A stretch of DNA of 35,361 bases from an uncultured Lachnospiraceae bacterium (GCA_900315735.1 ONAD01000022.1:1-35361), one strand, 5' to 3'; positions 8,701 to 16,769 are shown, counted from the first letter of the stretch. A program made the numbers and translations. Notes: generated by a model not told the origin, from the letters alone.

Positions 8701-9297
8701 ATGTTAAAGTTAAAAGAAGGATACCATGTCCCATTTCCGGAGAAACTTTCGGAAGGATATGAAATGGAAGAAAATAGTATCGTTGCAAATGTGGGAGTTG
8801 ACAAATTAGAAGAGGTAATACAGCATTTTATTGCAATTAAGGATGAGCCAATATTTTTTATTCTTGAATTGCCGGCTTCTGGTGAAAAGGAATCACCAAA
8901 AGCTTCGGGAATTGTGACAGCACTTCATAAAGACATTTATTATATTGATGGATGTAGTGTTGATGCGGCACTTATTTTATTTGAAAGAACAAAAGATTTG
9001 CTGTTAGCAGATGGAATGTGCCAATTTGGCTTTGGATGCCATGAATCAAATGATGAAATAATGGTTGAGAAGTACAATGTTGTTTCTATATATAGTCAGG
9101 ATATACAAAAATATAATGATTTTTATGAACCACATAATATTAGAGAAGCAGAAAATTTCGTTACAGCCTGGGATACATTTTCGCTGGAACATCCGGGTTC
9201 ATCGGAGAGAATAGAGAAAAATGGAAAAACAGTATACGATTTACCGGAATTGTTAAAAGGGTGGGGAATCTATTTAGCGGAAACTGTCGAAGAGTAG
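8701..9297 (+). CDS. Hypothetical protein after the STAND NTPase
   Basis: The 198-aa acidic protein is not recognised. No signal peptide, membrane segment or catalytic motif is visible. The middle part (FIAIKDEPIFFILELPAS, then YYIDGCSVDAALILFERT) alternates beta-like and helical stretches and suggests a small soluble alpha/beta domain. It begins 48 bases after the NTPase stop with the weak ribosome binding site AGGTGATAA, so it may be cotranscribed. Position alone makes it a candidate accessory or immunity factor of the same accessory block; that is inference. No terminator is visible after it before the ABC-F leader promoter. Confidence 0.6.
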   Translation: MLKLKEGYHVPFPEKLSEGYEMEENSIVANVGVDKLEEVIQHFIAIKDEPIFFILELPASGEKESPKASGIVTALHKDIYYIDGCSVDAALILFERTKDLLLADGMCQFGFGCHESNDEIMVEKYNVVSIYSQDIQKYNDFYEPHNIREAENFVTAWDTFSLEHPGSSERIEKNGKTVYDLPELLKGWGIYLAETVEE

Positions 9298-9335
9298 CAG
9301 TTGAGAAATTTATGGCATGGCTAAAAAATGCTCCA

Positions 9336-9364
9336 TTGACAACCACCCCACCCTGCCGTATACT
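9336..9364 (+). promoter_or_regulatory. Strong sigma-A promoter of the ABC-F leader
   Basis: A consensus TTGACA (9336-9341) and TATACT (9359-9364) are spaced by 17 bp. Transcription from about 9371 would give a leader of ~215 nt ahead of the ABC-F gene, holding a short upstream ORF and a terminator. Confidence 0.8.
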
Positions 9365-9398
9365 AACTCTAGATTTGATTTTGAAGGGAGAGTGTCCA

Positions 9399-9410
9399 AT
9401 GAGAAAATAA
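9399..9410 (+). CDS. Three-codon upstream ORF (Met-Arg-Lys) in the ABC-F leader
   Basis: ATG AGA AAA TAA follows a good ribosome binding site (GAAGGGAG) eight bases upstream. It sits between a strong promoter and a Rho-independent terminator. Tiny leader ORFs in this position are known to control ABC-F resistance genes: a ribosome stalled by antibiotic on the upstream ORF favours read-through of the terminator. That this ORF acts as the drug sensor is inference. Confidence 0.55.
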   Translation: MRK

Positions 9411-9440
9411 TTGACTTTTGAGAGCATGAAGATTTTAACT

Positions 9441-9456
9441 GCGGTAATTATACCGC
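9441..9456 (+). promoter_or_regulatory. Hairpin in the ABC-F leader
   Basis: A perfect 6-bp stem GCGGTA/TACCGC with loop ATTA lies between the upstream ORF and the terminator. It may take part in the switch between terminated and read-through structures. I could not identify a clear anti-terminator pairing by eye. Confidence 0.5.
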
Positions 9457-9473
9457 TATTTCGTGTTGCCAAA

Positions 9474-9506
9474 AGTGGATTATGTTCTCATGACCACTCT
9501 TTTTTT
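9474..9506 (+). terminator. Attenuator terminator ahead of the ABC-F gene
   Basis: The stem AGTGG/CCACT continues, after a one-base bulge, as TTATG/CATGA with loop TTCT. A C and a run of seven T follow. It lies 80 bases before the coding start and after a three-codon upstream ORF, which is the usual place for a premature terminator in regulated ABC-F genes. Confidence 0.75.
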
Positions 9507-9587
9507 GTTGCAATTAATTAGCATAACGGATAAGAAACTGCTGGTGACAAGAACGTAACCACTATTTGGTAACAGATAGGAGGCTAT

Positions 9588-11096
9588 ATGTCACAGATTA
9601 GAGTAAATCATTTAACATTTGCATATGAGGGAAGCTTTGATAACATTTTCGAAAATGTTTCCTTCTCTATTGATACGGACTGGAAACTTGGATTTATCGG
9701 AAGAAATGGGAAAGGAAAATCCACGTTTTTAAACTTGCTGATGGGAAAATATGAATATACCGGTTCTATTACTTCAAATGCCGTTTTTGATTATTTCCCA
9801 TATGATATTTCAGAGGAAAAATGGGAATTTCCGGCGGCAGAATTTGTAGAAGAATTCAAGGCAAATCTTGAATTGTGGAGAGTTTATGCAGAACTTTCGA
9901 AGCTGCAGGCAGATGCAGAAATCATGTATCGGCCATGGAAAACACTGAGCTTTGGAGAGCAGACCAAAGTTATGTTGGCGGTTCTGTTTTCGGGAGAAAA
10001 TGATTTCCTTTTGATAGATGAACCTACCAATCATCTGGATGATGAGAGCCGGGAAATTGTAAAACGGTATCTTGCATCGAAAAAGGGCTTTATCCTGGTT
10101 TCTCATGACAGGGATTTGCTGGATGCCTGCGTAGACCATGTGCTGGTGCTGAATCGCAGTACCATTGAGGTGCAGGCGGGCAACTTTTCCTCCTGGTGGG
10201 AAAATAAAGAGAAGAAGGACAATTTTGCAGTAGCAGAAAATGAAAAGCATAAAAAGGAAATAAGTAAGCTCAACGAAGCAGCAAAGAGAGTGCGCAATTG
10301 GTCGGAAAAGAGTGAGAACAGCAAAATTGGTTTTGACCCCATAAAGGAAAATGACCGGAGTATCAGCACCCGGGCATATATCGGTTCGAAAACCAAGAAA
10401 ATGCAGGCAAGAGTAAAGCAGATGGATCAGCGGATACAGACAGAGATTGCAGAAAAAGAGGGACTGCTGGTGGACTTAGAGCAACCCATTGATTTGAAAC
10501 TGAATCCGCTGACGCATCATAAAGAAGTGCTGGTGTCGGCATATCAATATGGTTTGCGGTATAAAGATGCCGATAAAATGCTGTTTGAAAACCAGACCTT
10601 TGAAATCAGAAACGGAGACCGTTTATTTATCAGTGGGAAAAATGGAAGCGGAAAGACCAGTCTGATAAAAGCAATTTTAGGAGAAACGGAAAATCTTTTG
10701 GAGCAGGGAGATTTAAGAATTGCTTCCGGAATAGAGATTTCTTATATCAATCAGGACACTTCGCATCTTAGAGGAACCGTGCACTCTTTTTGTATGGAGT
10801 ACCAGTTAGAGGAAAGTCTGTTTTGCAGTATTTTGCGGCAGCTTGATATTGGACGGGAACAGTTTGCCAGAAATCTGGAAGAATATTCCGAAGGACAGAA
10901 GAAAAAGGTGGTGATTGCAGCCAGCCTTTTGAAACCGGCGCATTTGTATATCTGGGATGAACCACTGAATTATATTGATGTTTTTTCAAGAATGCAGCTG
11001 GAAAATCTGATTCTTAGATACCAGCCAACCATGCTGGTGGTAGACCATGATGTGAGGTTTCGGGAGAAGATTGCAACGAAAACAGTCTGGTTGTAA
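9588..11096 (+). CDS. ABC-F ribosomal protection protein, Lsa-like
   Basis: The 502-aa soluble ATPase has two ABC domains and no membrane segment. Domain one has Walker A GRNGKGKS (38-45), signature LSFGEQ (120-125) and Walker B LLIDEP (141-146). Domain two has Walker A SGKNGSGKTS, signature YSEGQKKK and Walker B IWDEP followed by LNYIDVFSRMQLENL, which is characteristic of the Lsa group. Known Lsa proteins bind the ribosomal E site and dislodge lincosamides, streptogramin A and pleuromutilins. Resistance by this copy is likely but not certain, since the Lsa group is broad. The start has GATAGGAGG upstream. Expression is probably set by the attenuator leader directly before it. Confidence 0.88.
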   Translation: MSQIRVNHLTFAYEGSFDNIFENVSFSIDTDWKLGFIGRNGKGKSTFLNLLMGKYEYTGSITSNAVFDYFPYDISEEKWEFPAAEFVEEFKANLELWRVYAELSKLQADAEIMYRPWKTLSFGEQTKVMLAVLFSGENDFLLIDEPTNHLDDESREIVKRYLASKKGFILVSHDRDLLDACVDHVLVLNRSTIEVQAGNFSSWWENKEKKDNFAVAENEKHKKEISKLNEAAKRVRNWSEKSENSKIGFDPIKENDRSISTRAYIGSKTKKMQARVKQMDQRIQTEIAEKEGLLVDLEQPIDLKLNPLTHHKEVLVSAYQYGLRYKDADKMLFENQTFEIRNGDRLFISGKNGSGKTSLIKAILGETENLLEQGDLRIASGIEISYINQDTSHLRGTVHSFCMEYQLEESLFCSILRQLDIGREQFARNLEEYSEGQKKKVVIAASLLKPAHLYIWDEPLNYIDVFSRMQLENLILRYQPTMLVVDHDVRFREKIATKTVWL

Positions 11097-11100
11097 AAAC

Positions 11101-11151
11101 ACGCATTGCGTTGTTTTTTGGATTATGTTATAATTTGAAACACGCAATGCG
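11101..11151 (+). promoter_or_regulatory. XRE promoter flanked by two palindromic operators
   Basis: The 9-bp palindromes CGCATTGCG (11102-11110) and CGCAATGCG (11143-11151) are inverted relative to each other and centred 41 bp apart, about four helical turns. The first overlaps the -35 (TTGCGT, 11106-11111). The -10 TATAAT is at 11129-11134 with a 17-bp spacer. The second covers the likely transcription start and abuts the ribosome binding site. This is the arrangement of an autorepressed gene; the neighbouring XRE protein is the likely binder. Confidence 0.72.
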
Positions 11152-11162
11152 AGGTAATGAAG

Positions 11163-11375
11163 ATGGATACAGCCCAGAAAATAAAAGAATTGAGGAAGAG
11201 TGCAGGAATGACCCGCAAAGAATTTTCGGAGCATACGGGCATTCCTATTCGTACTCTTGAGGATTGGGAAGCTGCAAGACGGACTCCACCGGAATATATT
11301 CCAAGATTAATCGATTATCAGTTGAAATATGAGAAGTTGATGCAGGAAAAGGAAGTTAAAAATGCCGAAGAATAG
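11163..11375 (+). CDS. Small XRE-type helix-turn-helix protein
   Basis: The 70-aa protein is essentially a single helix-turn-helix (SAGMTRKEFSEHTGIPIRTL), followed by EDWEAARRTPP and a short lysine/glutamate-rich helix. It is probably a repressor acting at the two palindromes flanking its own promoter. ATG 11163 is preferred to ATG 11157 because GAGG then lies eight bases away instead of two. Its end overlaps the KilA-N gene by 14 bases, so the two are translationally coupled and presumably act together. Confidence 0.78.
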   Translation: MDTAQKIKELRKSAGMTRKEFSEHTGIPIRTLEDWEAARRTPPEYIPRLIDYQLKYEKLMQEKEVKNAEE

Positions 11376-12219
11376 AATTATCAAAGTACAAAATATACCT
11401 ATTACCATAGTTGAAGCTGATATGGATGATTATATATGTATTACCGATATGGCTGCTGCAAAATCGGAGCATTCACGAGCCGCAGATGTAGTTAGAAACT
11501 GGCTTAGAAACAGAACAACACTAGAATTTCTGGCAACATGGGAGGAAATATATAATCCGGAATTTAAAGTGTTCGAATCTGAACACTTTAAAAAGCAGGC
11601 AGGCTTATTAACATTTACGCCAAGTGTTACTGAATGGGTAGAGAAAACTGGAGCAATAGGTCTTTATGTAAAGAAAGGACGCTATGGCGGAACATTTGCT
11701 CATAAAGATATAGCATTTGAATTTGCATCGGCAATCAGTCCTGTATTCAAATTGTATTTGATTAAGGAATTTCAACGACTGAAGGAGAAAGAGAATGACC
11801 TTAAGAAAATAGAATGGGATGCAAAAAGATTTCTTACGAAAAACAATTATTTGATACAGACAGATGCAGTAAAGAATTATTTAATACCTAAGTATAATTT
11901 TAGAGAAAATCTTCAATGGCTTCCATATGCTGAAGAAGCGGATTTGCTAAATGTTGCATTATTTGGATTTACGGCAAAGGCTTGGAGGGATGCTAATCCC
12001 GAGTTAGCTAAGAACAGCAATATAAGAGATTATTCTTCGATTAATGAATTAACTGTATTATCTAATCTTGAAACCCATAATGCACAAATGATAAGAGAAG
12101 GAAAAACAAAAGAGGAAAGGTTTACTGTACTAAAGGAGATTGCAGAGTACCAGATACGTATACTAAGCGAGGCTCAAAGTATTAGCAAGGAAATCGAAGA
12201 AACCTCCAGCACCCAATAA
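11362..12219 (+). CDS. KilA-N domain protein
   Basis: The 285-aa protein has an N-terminal KilA-N DNA-binding domain (residues about 10-140, with the family block GLYVKKGRYGGTFAHKDIAF). A helical C-terminal part (residues 150-285) includes ENLQWLPYAEEADLLNVALFG. The domain occurs in phage and nucleocytoplasmic virus proteins and in many bacterial chromosomal genes next to small XRE regulators, as here. Its specific role is unknown; a mobile-element origin is plausible. The start lies inside the preceding gene. A perfect 12-bp inverted repeat lies within its coding sequence at 11563-11592. Confidence 0.82.
   Translation: MPKNRIIKVQNIPITIVEADMDDYICITDMAAAKSEHSRAADVVRNWLRNRTTLEFLATWEEIYNPEFKVFESEHFKKQAGLLTFTPSVTEWVEKTGAIGLYVKKGRYGGTFAHKDIAFEFASAISPVFKLYLIKEFQRLKEKENDLKKIEWDAKRFLTKNNYLIQTDAVKNYLIPKYNFRENLQWLPYAEEADLLNVALFGFTAKAWRDANPELAKNSNIRDYSSINELTVLSNLETHNAQMIREGKTKEERFTVLKEIAEYQIRILSEAQSISKEIEETSSTQ
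11563..11592. repeat. Perfect 12-bp inverted repeat inside the KilA-N gene
   Basis: Arms TTTAAAGTGTTC (11563-11574) and GAACACTTTAAA (11581-11592) pair perfectly around a 6-base loop. The arms encode part of FKVFESEHFKK. It could be a DNA-binding palindrome, an RNA hairpin or chance. Confidence 0.7.
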
Positions 12220-12234
12220 AAGAGGACCCACCAT

Positions 12235-12615
12235 ATGACCAAAGAAGAATGGTACCGGCAGCTTTTTGAACATTTATCTGCCTCAAAATTCAGAAGCAGC
12301 TTTCATTTAAAACAAAAAGATATTGCATATATAAAAGAAAAAGGACTGGATGTAATCCGGGAGCATGCCAGGGATTTTATTGCCAAAAGGGAGGCACCGG
12401 CAGTAATTCCAAACGATGGAAAGCAGACGCCCATGCGGGGACATCCTGTTTTTGTTGCCCAGCATGCAACGGCAACCTGCTGCCGGGAGTGCATTCGAAA
12501 GTGGCATAAGATACAGCCGGGGAAAGAACTGAGCCAGGTGCAGCAGGAATATCTGGTGGATGTGATTATGACATGGATAGAAAAAGAGTTGTCACATTAC
12601 GATAGCCAAATGTGA
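12235..12615 (+). CDS. DUF4186 domain protein
   Basis: The 126-aa soluble protein matches the DUF4186 family over its whole length. Conserved features seen are FRSSFHLK near the start, RGHPVFVAQHATATCCRECIRKWH in the middle and a C-terminal helix (YLVDVIMTWIEKEL). The paired cysteines and nearby histidines suggest metal binding, but no function is established. It starts 15 bases after the KilA-N stop with GAGGA upstream and probably shares its transcript. Confidence 0.8.
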   Translation: MTKEEWYRQLFEHLSASKFRSSFHLKQKDIAYIKEKGLDVIREHARDFIAKREAPAVIPNDGKQTPMRGHPVFVAQHATATCCRECIRKWHKIQPGKELSQVQQEYLVDVIMTWIEKELSHYDSQM

Positions 12616-12672
12616 AATTAAATGTTAAAATACCACAATAGGGTTATTACGAAGAGAGAAAGGTATTTTATA

Positions 12673-14082
12673 ATGGTAGTTTCAATTATTGAAAAAGTGT
12701 ATTCATTTTTATGGGGAGATTGGATTACAATTCCGCTTCCGGGGGGAGGCAGTATTGGCATTTCACTGCTGATTATTCTTTTGATTCCAACTGGTATTTA
12801 TTTTACGATTCGGACAAAGTTTTTGCAGATAAGGTTGTTCCCGGATATGGTGCGGGCACTGGTGGCAAAGAAGGAGCATAAGGATAGTCTGTCTACTTTT
12901 CAGACGCTGATTGTGTCCACGGCAACCCGCGTAGGAATGGGAAATCTGGTAGGTGTAGTTGCGGCAGTATCTGGGGGTGGAGCCGGAGCGGTATTTTGGA
13001 TGTGGATTACAGCGCTGATTGGTTCAGCTACAGCATTTATTGAAGCAACGCTGGCACAGCTGCATAAGGAAAAAGACCCGCTGTATGGCGGTTACCGGGG
13101 CGGTCCGGCTTACTATATCCATCACTTTTTTGAAGAAAAGTCAGGAAAGAAGAAAAACCATGTGCTGATTGCAGTATTGTTTGCCATATCCGGTCTGATT
13201 TGCTGGTGTGGAATCAGCCAGGTAATCAGTAATTCGGTGGCATCTTCCTTTGAAAATGCATTTCATATTCCGCCATTATATACAACAATTGTGTTGGTTG
13301 CAGTTGCGGCTGTGATTGTATTGCGGAAAAATGCAACCGTAAAAGTACTGGATATGATAGTACCGATTATGGCAGTGTGCTATTTCTTTATTACATTATT
13401 TATTATTGTAGTAAATTTCCGCAGCATTCCGGGCGTGTTTGACCGGATTTTTGAAGAGGCATTTGGAATCCGGCAGGTAGTGGCCGGAGGATTCGGGGCA
13501 GTCATTATGAATGGAGTTAAGAGAGGACTGTTTTCTAACGAAGCAGGTTCCGGTTCTGCACCTTGTGCGGCGGCGGCAGCGGAGTGTGATAATCCGGTAC
13601 GTGCGGGGCTGACACAGGCATTGGGCGTATTTATCGATACGATTATCATTTGCAGTTGTACCGCTATGATTATGCTTATTGCACCGGAAAAAGTAGTGGC
13701 AGGAAAATCCGGTATGGATTTGTTGCAGTCTGCTATGCAGTATCATCTGGGCAGATTTGGCGTTATCTTTATTGCATTGACATTATTCCTGTTCAGCTTT
13801 TCCACATTTCTTGGAATTTTGTTTTATGCCAGAAGTAATGTGGCATATTTATTTGGAGATAAATGGATCTGGCAGACCCTTTATAAAATAGTTGCGCTGG
13901 TTATGCTTTTTATCGGCGGAATTGCAACCTACACTTTTGTATGGGATTTAGGTGATGTAGGAATCGGACTGATGACCATATTTAACATCGGAATTCTGTA
14001 TCTTATGGGTGGACAGGCATTGAAGGCATTGTCGGGGTATGAGAAAGAGAAAAAAGCCCGGAAGAAAGGGCAGAAAAAATAA
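12673..14082 (+). CDS. Sodium:alanine symporter family protein (AGCS)
   Basis: The 469-aa integral membrane protein has about ten or eleven membrane segments. AGCS signatures seen are GMGNLVGVVAAVSGGGAGAVFW, the YGGYRGGPAYYI loop and LFSNEAGSGSAPCAAAA. It imports alanine or glycine (some members glutamine) with sodium. The length is normal and both ends are complete. ATG 12673 is preferred over ATG 12622 because AGAAAGG lies nine bases before it and the extra 17 residues are not family-like. It starts 57 bases after the DUF4186 gene. No clear terminator is seen after it, but a new promoter follows at 14131. Confidence 0.9.
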   Translation: MVVSIIEKVYSFLWGDWITIPLPGGGSIGISLLIILLIPTGIYFTIRTKFLQIRLFPDMVRALVAKKEHKDSLSTFQTLIVSTATRVGMGNLVGVVAAVSGGGAGAVFWMWITALIGSATAFIEATLAQLHKEKDPLYGGYRGGPAYYIHHFFEEKSGKKKNHVLIAVLFAISGLICWCGISQVISNSVASSFENAFHIPPLYTTIVLVAVAAVIVLRKNATVKVLDMIVPIMAVCYFFITLFIIVVNFRSIPGVFDRIFEEAFGIRQVVAGGFGAVIMNGVKRGLFSNEAGSGSAPCAAAAAECDNPVRAGLTQALGVFIDTIIICSCTAMIMLIAPEKVVAGKSGMDLLQSAMQYHLGRFGVIFIALTLFLFSFSTFLGILFYARSNVAYLFGDKWIWQTLYKIVALVMLFIGGIATYTFVWDLGDVGIGLMTIFNIGILYLMGGQALKALSGYEKEKKARKKGQKK

Positions 14083-14124
14083 GTAGTATAGAATACGTTT
14101 TAGCTATTTCTTAACATACAGTAT

Positions 14125-14159
14125 AGGTATTCGACATACCTCCGGGAAGCTTTTATAAT
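14125..14159 (+). promoter_or_regulatory. Promoter with palindrome over the -35 (aldo/keto reductase)
   Basis: The -35 TCGACA (14131-14136) and -10 TATAAT (14154-14159) are 17 bp apart. The inverted repeat AGGTAT/ATACCT (14125-14130 and 14136-14141) encloses the -35, as expected for an operator. The cognate regulator is not obvious in the window. Confidence 0.55.
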
Positions 14160-14186
14160 AAAAATAAAGTGAAGGAGGGTGATAGA

Positions 14187-15191
14187 ATGGAATATACAAA
14201 ATTAGGAAATACAGATATTGAAGTATCAAAATTATGTGTGGGCTGTATGAGTTTTGGAAAGGCTGGAACGATGCATGACTGGACGCTGGATGAAGATGAA
14301 AGTGAGAAAGTTATACGCCATGCATTAGACCTTGGCATTAATTATTTTGATACGGCCAATGGATATTCAGCCGGAACCAGTGAAGAGTATTTAGGAAGAG
14401 CAATTAAGAAAAACATTGCAAGAGAGAAAGTCGTTCTTGCATCCAAAGTATATTTTAATGAGGGAAGACTTTCAAAAGCAGCTATCATGCGGGAAATCGA
14501 TGGAACATTAAAGCGTCTGGGAACAGATTATCTGGATGTTTATATTATTCACCGTTTTGATTATGAAACACCGATGGAAGAAACCATGGAAGCACTGCAT
14601 GAACTGGTAAAGAGCGGAAAAGTGCGTGCCATCGGAGCGTCTGCCATGTATGGCTATCAGTTTTATAATATGCAGTTAATTGCAAAGGAGCATCATTATA
14701 CACCATTTTATGTTATGGAAAATCATTATAATTTACTGTATCGCGAAGATGAACGTGAGCTGATTCCGATTTGCAGACAGATGAATGTGTCACTGATGCC
14801 ATATAGTCCGCTGGCAGCAGGTCATCTGGCAAGACCGACCTGGGAATCTGATTCTCTGCGGGGAAAAACAGACCGTGTGGCAAGAGGAAAATATGACCGC
14901 ATGGAAGAACAGGATATGGAAATTGTGAAACGTGTTTCAGAGCTTGCAGCGAAGCGTCAGTGTAAGATGTCACAGATTGCCATTGCATGGCAGTGGGCAA
15001 AAGGAGTGGCTTCCCCGATTATCGGAGCAACGAAGCCGCAGTATTTATCCGATGCTGCAGATGCCCTGAATGTGAAATTAACAGAGGAAGATATTGCTTA
15101 TCTGGAAGAGATGTATGTACCGCATCCGATTGTGGGTGCTATTGATAAAAATCCGGCACAGGGCGTTATTCTTTTGGATGAAAAGAAATAA
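14187..15191 (+). CDS. Aldo/keto reductase
   Basis: The 334-aa NADPH-dependent oxidoreductase has a TIM-barrel fold. The catalytic tetrad is visible as Asp55 and Tyr60 (FDTANGY), Lys87 (LASKVYF) and His122 (IIHRFD). SPIIGATKPQYL near the C-terminus is the usual cofactor-phosphate region. It resembles the YajO/IolS-like bacterial group; the substrate cannot be told. ATG 14187 is used because AAGGAGGGTGAT lies just before it; a GTG at 14169 would place that site inside the gene. It has its own promoter with a palindrome. The NSS transporter follows 80 bases later and may be cotranscribed. Confidence 0.9.
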   Translation: MEYTKLGNTDIEVSKLCVGCMSFGKAGTMHDWTLDEDESEKVIRHALDLGINYFDTANGYSAGTSEEYLGRAIKKNIAREKVVLASKVYFNEGRLSKAAIMREIDGTLKRLGTDYLDVYIIHRFDYETPMEETMEALHELVKSGKVRAIGASAMYGYQFYNMQLIAKEHHYTPFYVMENHYNLLYREDERELIPICRQMNVSLMPYSPLAAGHLARPTWESDSLRGKTDRVARGKYDRMEEQDMEIVKRVSELAAKRQCKMSQIAIAWQWAKGVASPIIGATKPQYLSDAADALNVKLTEEDIAYLEEMYVPHPIVGAIDKNPAQGVILLDEKK

Positions 15192-15271
15192 TAAAAAAGA
15201 AGTAGTTATCAAAACCGGTGATTCCATGTTATACTGGGGAGAAGAAACTACAAAAGGAGAAAATTATAGTT

Positions 15272-16627
15272 ATGAGTCGTGAATCATTTAAGTCCCGGCT
15301 GGGATTTATACTGGTAAGTGCGGGATGCGCAATCGGAATTGGAAATGTGTGGAGATTCCCCTTTGTGGCAGGACAGAATGGCGGAGGACTTTTTGTACTG
15401 TTCTATCTTATATTCCTGATTGCCATGGGACTTCCGGTATTGACAATGGAATTAGCGGTCGGAAGAGCCAGCAGAAAGAGTGCAGTTTTAGGATATAAGG
15501 CATTGGAGAAGCCGAAGAGTAAATGGCATATTCATGGCTGGGTGGCAATTTTCGGCTGTTATATGCTGATGATGTATTACACTACCGTTTCCGGCTGGAT
15601 GGTAACTTATTTTTACAAATTCGTAACAGGTGAATTTACGAAAGGAATGGATGCCGAGCAGACCGGAGCTGTGCTCAGCAATCTTTTAGCAGACCCGAAA
15701 CAGATGGCATTCTGGATGATACTGACGGTTGTGGTGGGATTCTTTGTATGCAGCCGTGGATTGCAGAACGGACTGGAAAAAATCAGTAAGTTTATGATGA
15801 GCGCATTGCTGATACTGATTATTGTTCTGGCAGTACACAGCCTGACACTTTCAGGAGCCGGCGAGGGATTGAAATTCTATCTGGTGCCAAACATGGACAG
15901 TGTCCGGGAAGTTGGATTGAAAAATGTAATAACCTCTGCCATGAATCAGGCGTTCTTTACTTTGAGTCTTGGCGTGGCAGCAATGGAAATTTTCGGAAGC
16001 TACATGGGCAAAGACCATACATTAGCAGGGGAAGGAGCACGCATCTGTGCACTGGATACCTTTGTGGCAATTATGGCAGGACTGATTATTTTCCCGGCAT
16101 GCTTCAGTTATGGTGTGGAAGTAGGTGTAGGACCAAGTCTTATTTTTGTAACACTGCCAAATGTTTTTGTAAATATGGCAGGTGGCAGAATCTGGGGAGC
16201 ACTGTTCTTCCTGTTTATGACATTTGCAAGTTTTTCCACAGTAATTGCTGTATTTGAAAATATTATGTCCTTCTGCATGGATATGTTTGGATGGAAACGT
16301 AACAAAGCGGCACTGGTAAATGGAATCATCATTCTTGTTGCCAGTCTGCCATGTGTCTTAGGATACAATGTATGGAGTAATCTCCACCTGATTGGCGGAA
16401 GGGATGTACTTGACAGTGAGGACTTTATCGTAAGTAACCTGCTGCTGCCAATCGGTTCTCTTATCTACCTTCTGTTCTGTGTAACGAAGTGGGGCTGGGG
16501 ATTTGATAATTACTTAGAGGAAGCAAATACCGGAAAAGGCATAAAGATTGCAAGAAGATTAAAACCATATTTCCAGTTTATCCTTCCGATACTGATTCTG
16601 TTTATTTTGATTCAGGGATTATTATAA
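15272..16627 (+). CDS. Sodium-dependent transporter, NSS/SNF family
   Basis: The 451-aa membrane protein has about eleven segments. The family signature GCAIGIGNVWRFPFVAGQNG spans the unwound TM1 that binds sodium and substrate; TM6 and TM8 equivalents (NQAFFTLSLGVAAMEIFGSY and FLFMTFASFSTVIAVFE) are also seen. Bacterial members import amino acids such as leucine, tyrosine or tryptophan with sodium; the substrate here is unknown. The start at 15272 has AAAGGAGAAAA upstream. A longer frame from 15218 has no ribosome binding site. Together with the AGCS gene, this stretch carries two sodium-coupled amino-acid importers. Confidence 0.9.
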   Translation: MSRESFKSRLGFILVSAGCAIGIGNVWRFPFVAGQNGGGLFVLFYLIFLIAMGLPVLTMELAVGRASRKSAVLGYKALEKPKSKWHIHGWVAIFGCYMLMMYYTTVSGWMVTYFYKFVTGEFTKGMDAEQTGAVLSNLLADPKQMAFWMILTVVVGFFVCSRGLQNGLEKISKFMMSALLILIIVLAVHSLTLSGAGEGLKFYLVPNMDSVREVGLKNVITSAMNQAFFTLSLGVAAMEIFGSYMGKDHTLAGEGARICALDTFVAIMAGLIIFPACFSYGVEVGVGPSLIFVTLPNVFVNMAGGRIWGALFFLFMTFASFSTVIAVFENIMSFCMDMFGWKRNKAALVNGIIILVASLPCVLGYNVWSNLHLIGGRDVLDSEDFIVSNLLLPIGSLIYLLFCVTKWGWGFDNYLEEANTGKGIKIARRLKPYFQFILPILILFILIQGLL

Positions 16628-16687
16628 AAGCGGAAAAAGAGTGTAATTGCAGGAAGCATATGCTATTGCACTTGCATGATTAGAAAT

Positions 16688-16765
16688 AAAAGTGTGCATT
16701 TTGCCATGAATTTTAACAGAAAAAGTGAAAATCTGTTAAATGCAGTTGGTAGAGTGCACACTTTT
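16688..16765 (+). terminator. Long hairpin between the NSS transporter and acyltransferase genes
   Basis: An 11-bp perfect outer stem (16688-16698 with 16755-16765) continues through eight pairs, three of them G-U, then a small internal loop and a 9-bp perfect inner stem (16712-16720 with 16732-16740) around an A-rich loop. The 3' arm ends in CTTTTCTTTT, so it may terminate the transporter transcript. The next promoter starts immediately after it. The G-U pairs point to an RNA rather than a DNA palindrome. Confidence 0.6.
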
Positions 16766-16769
16766 CTTT

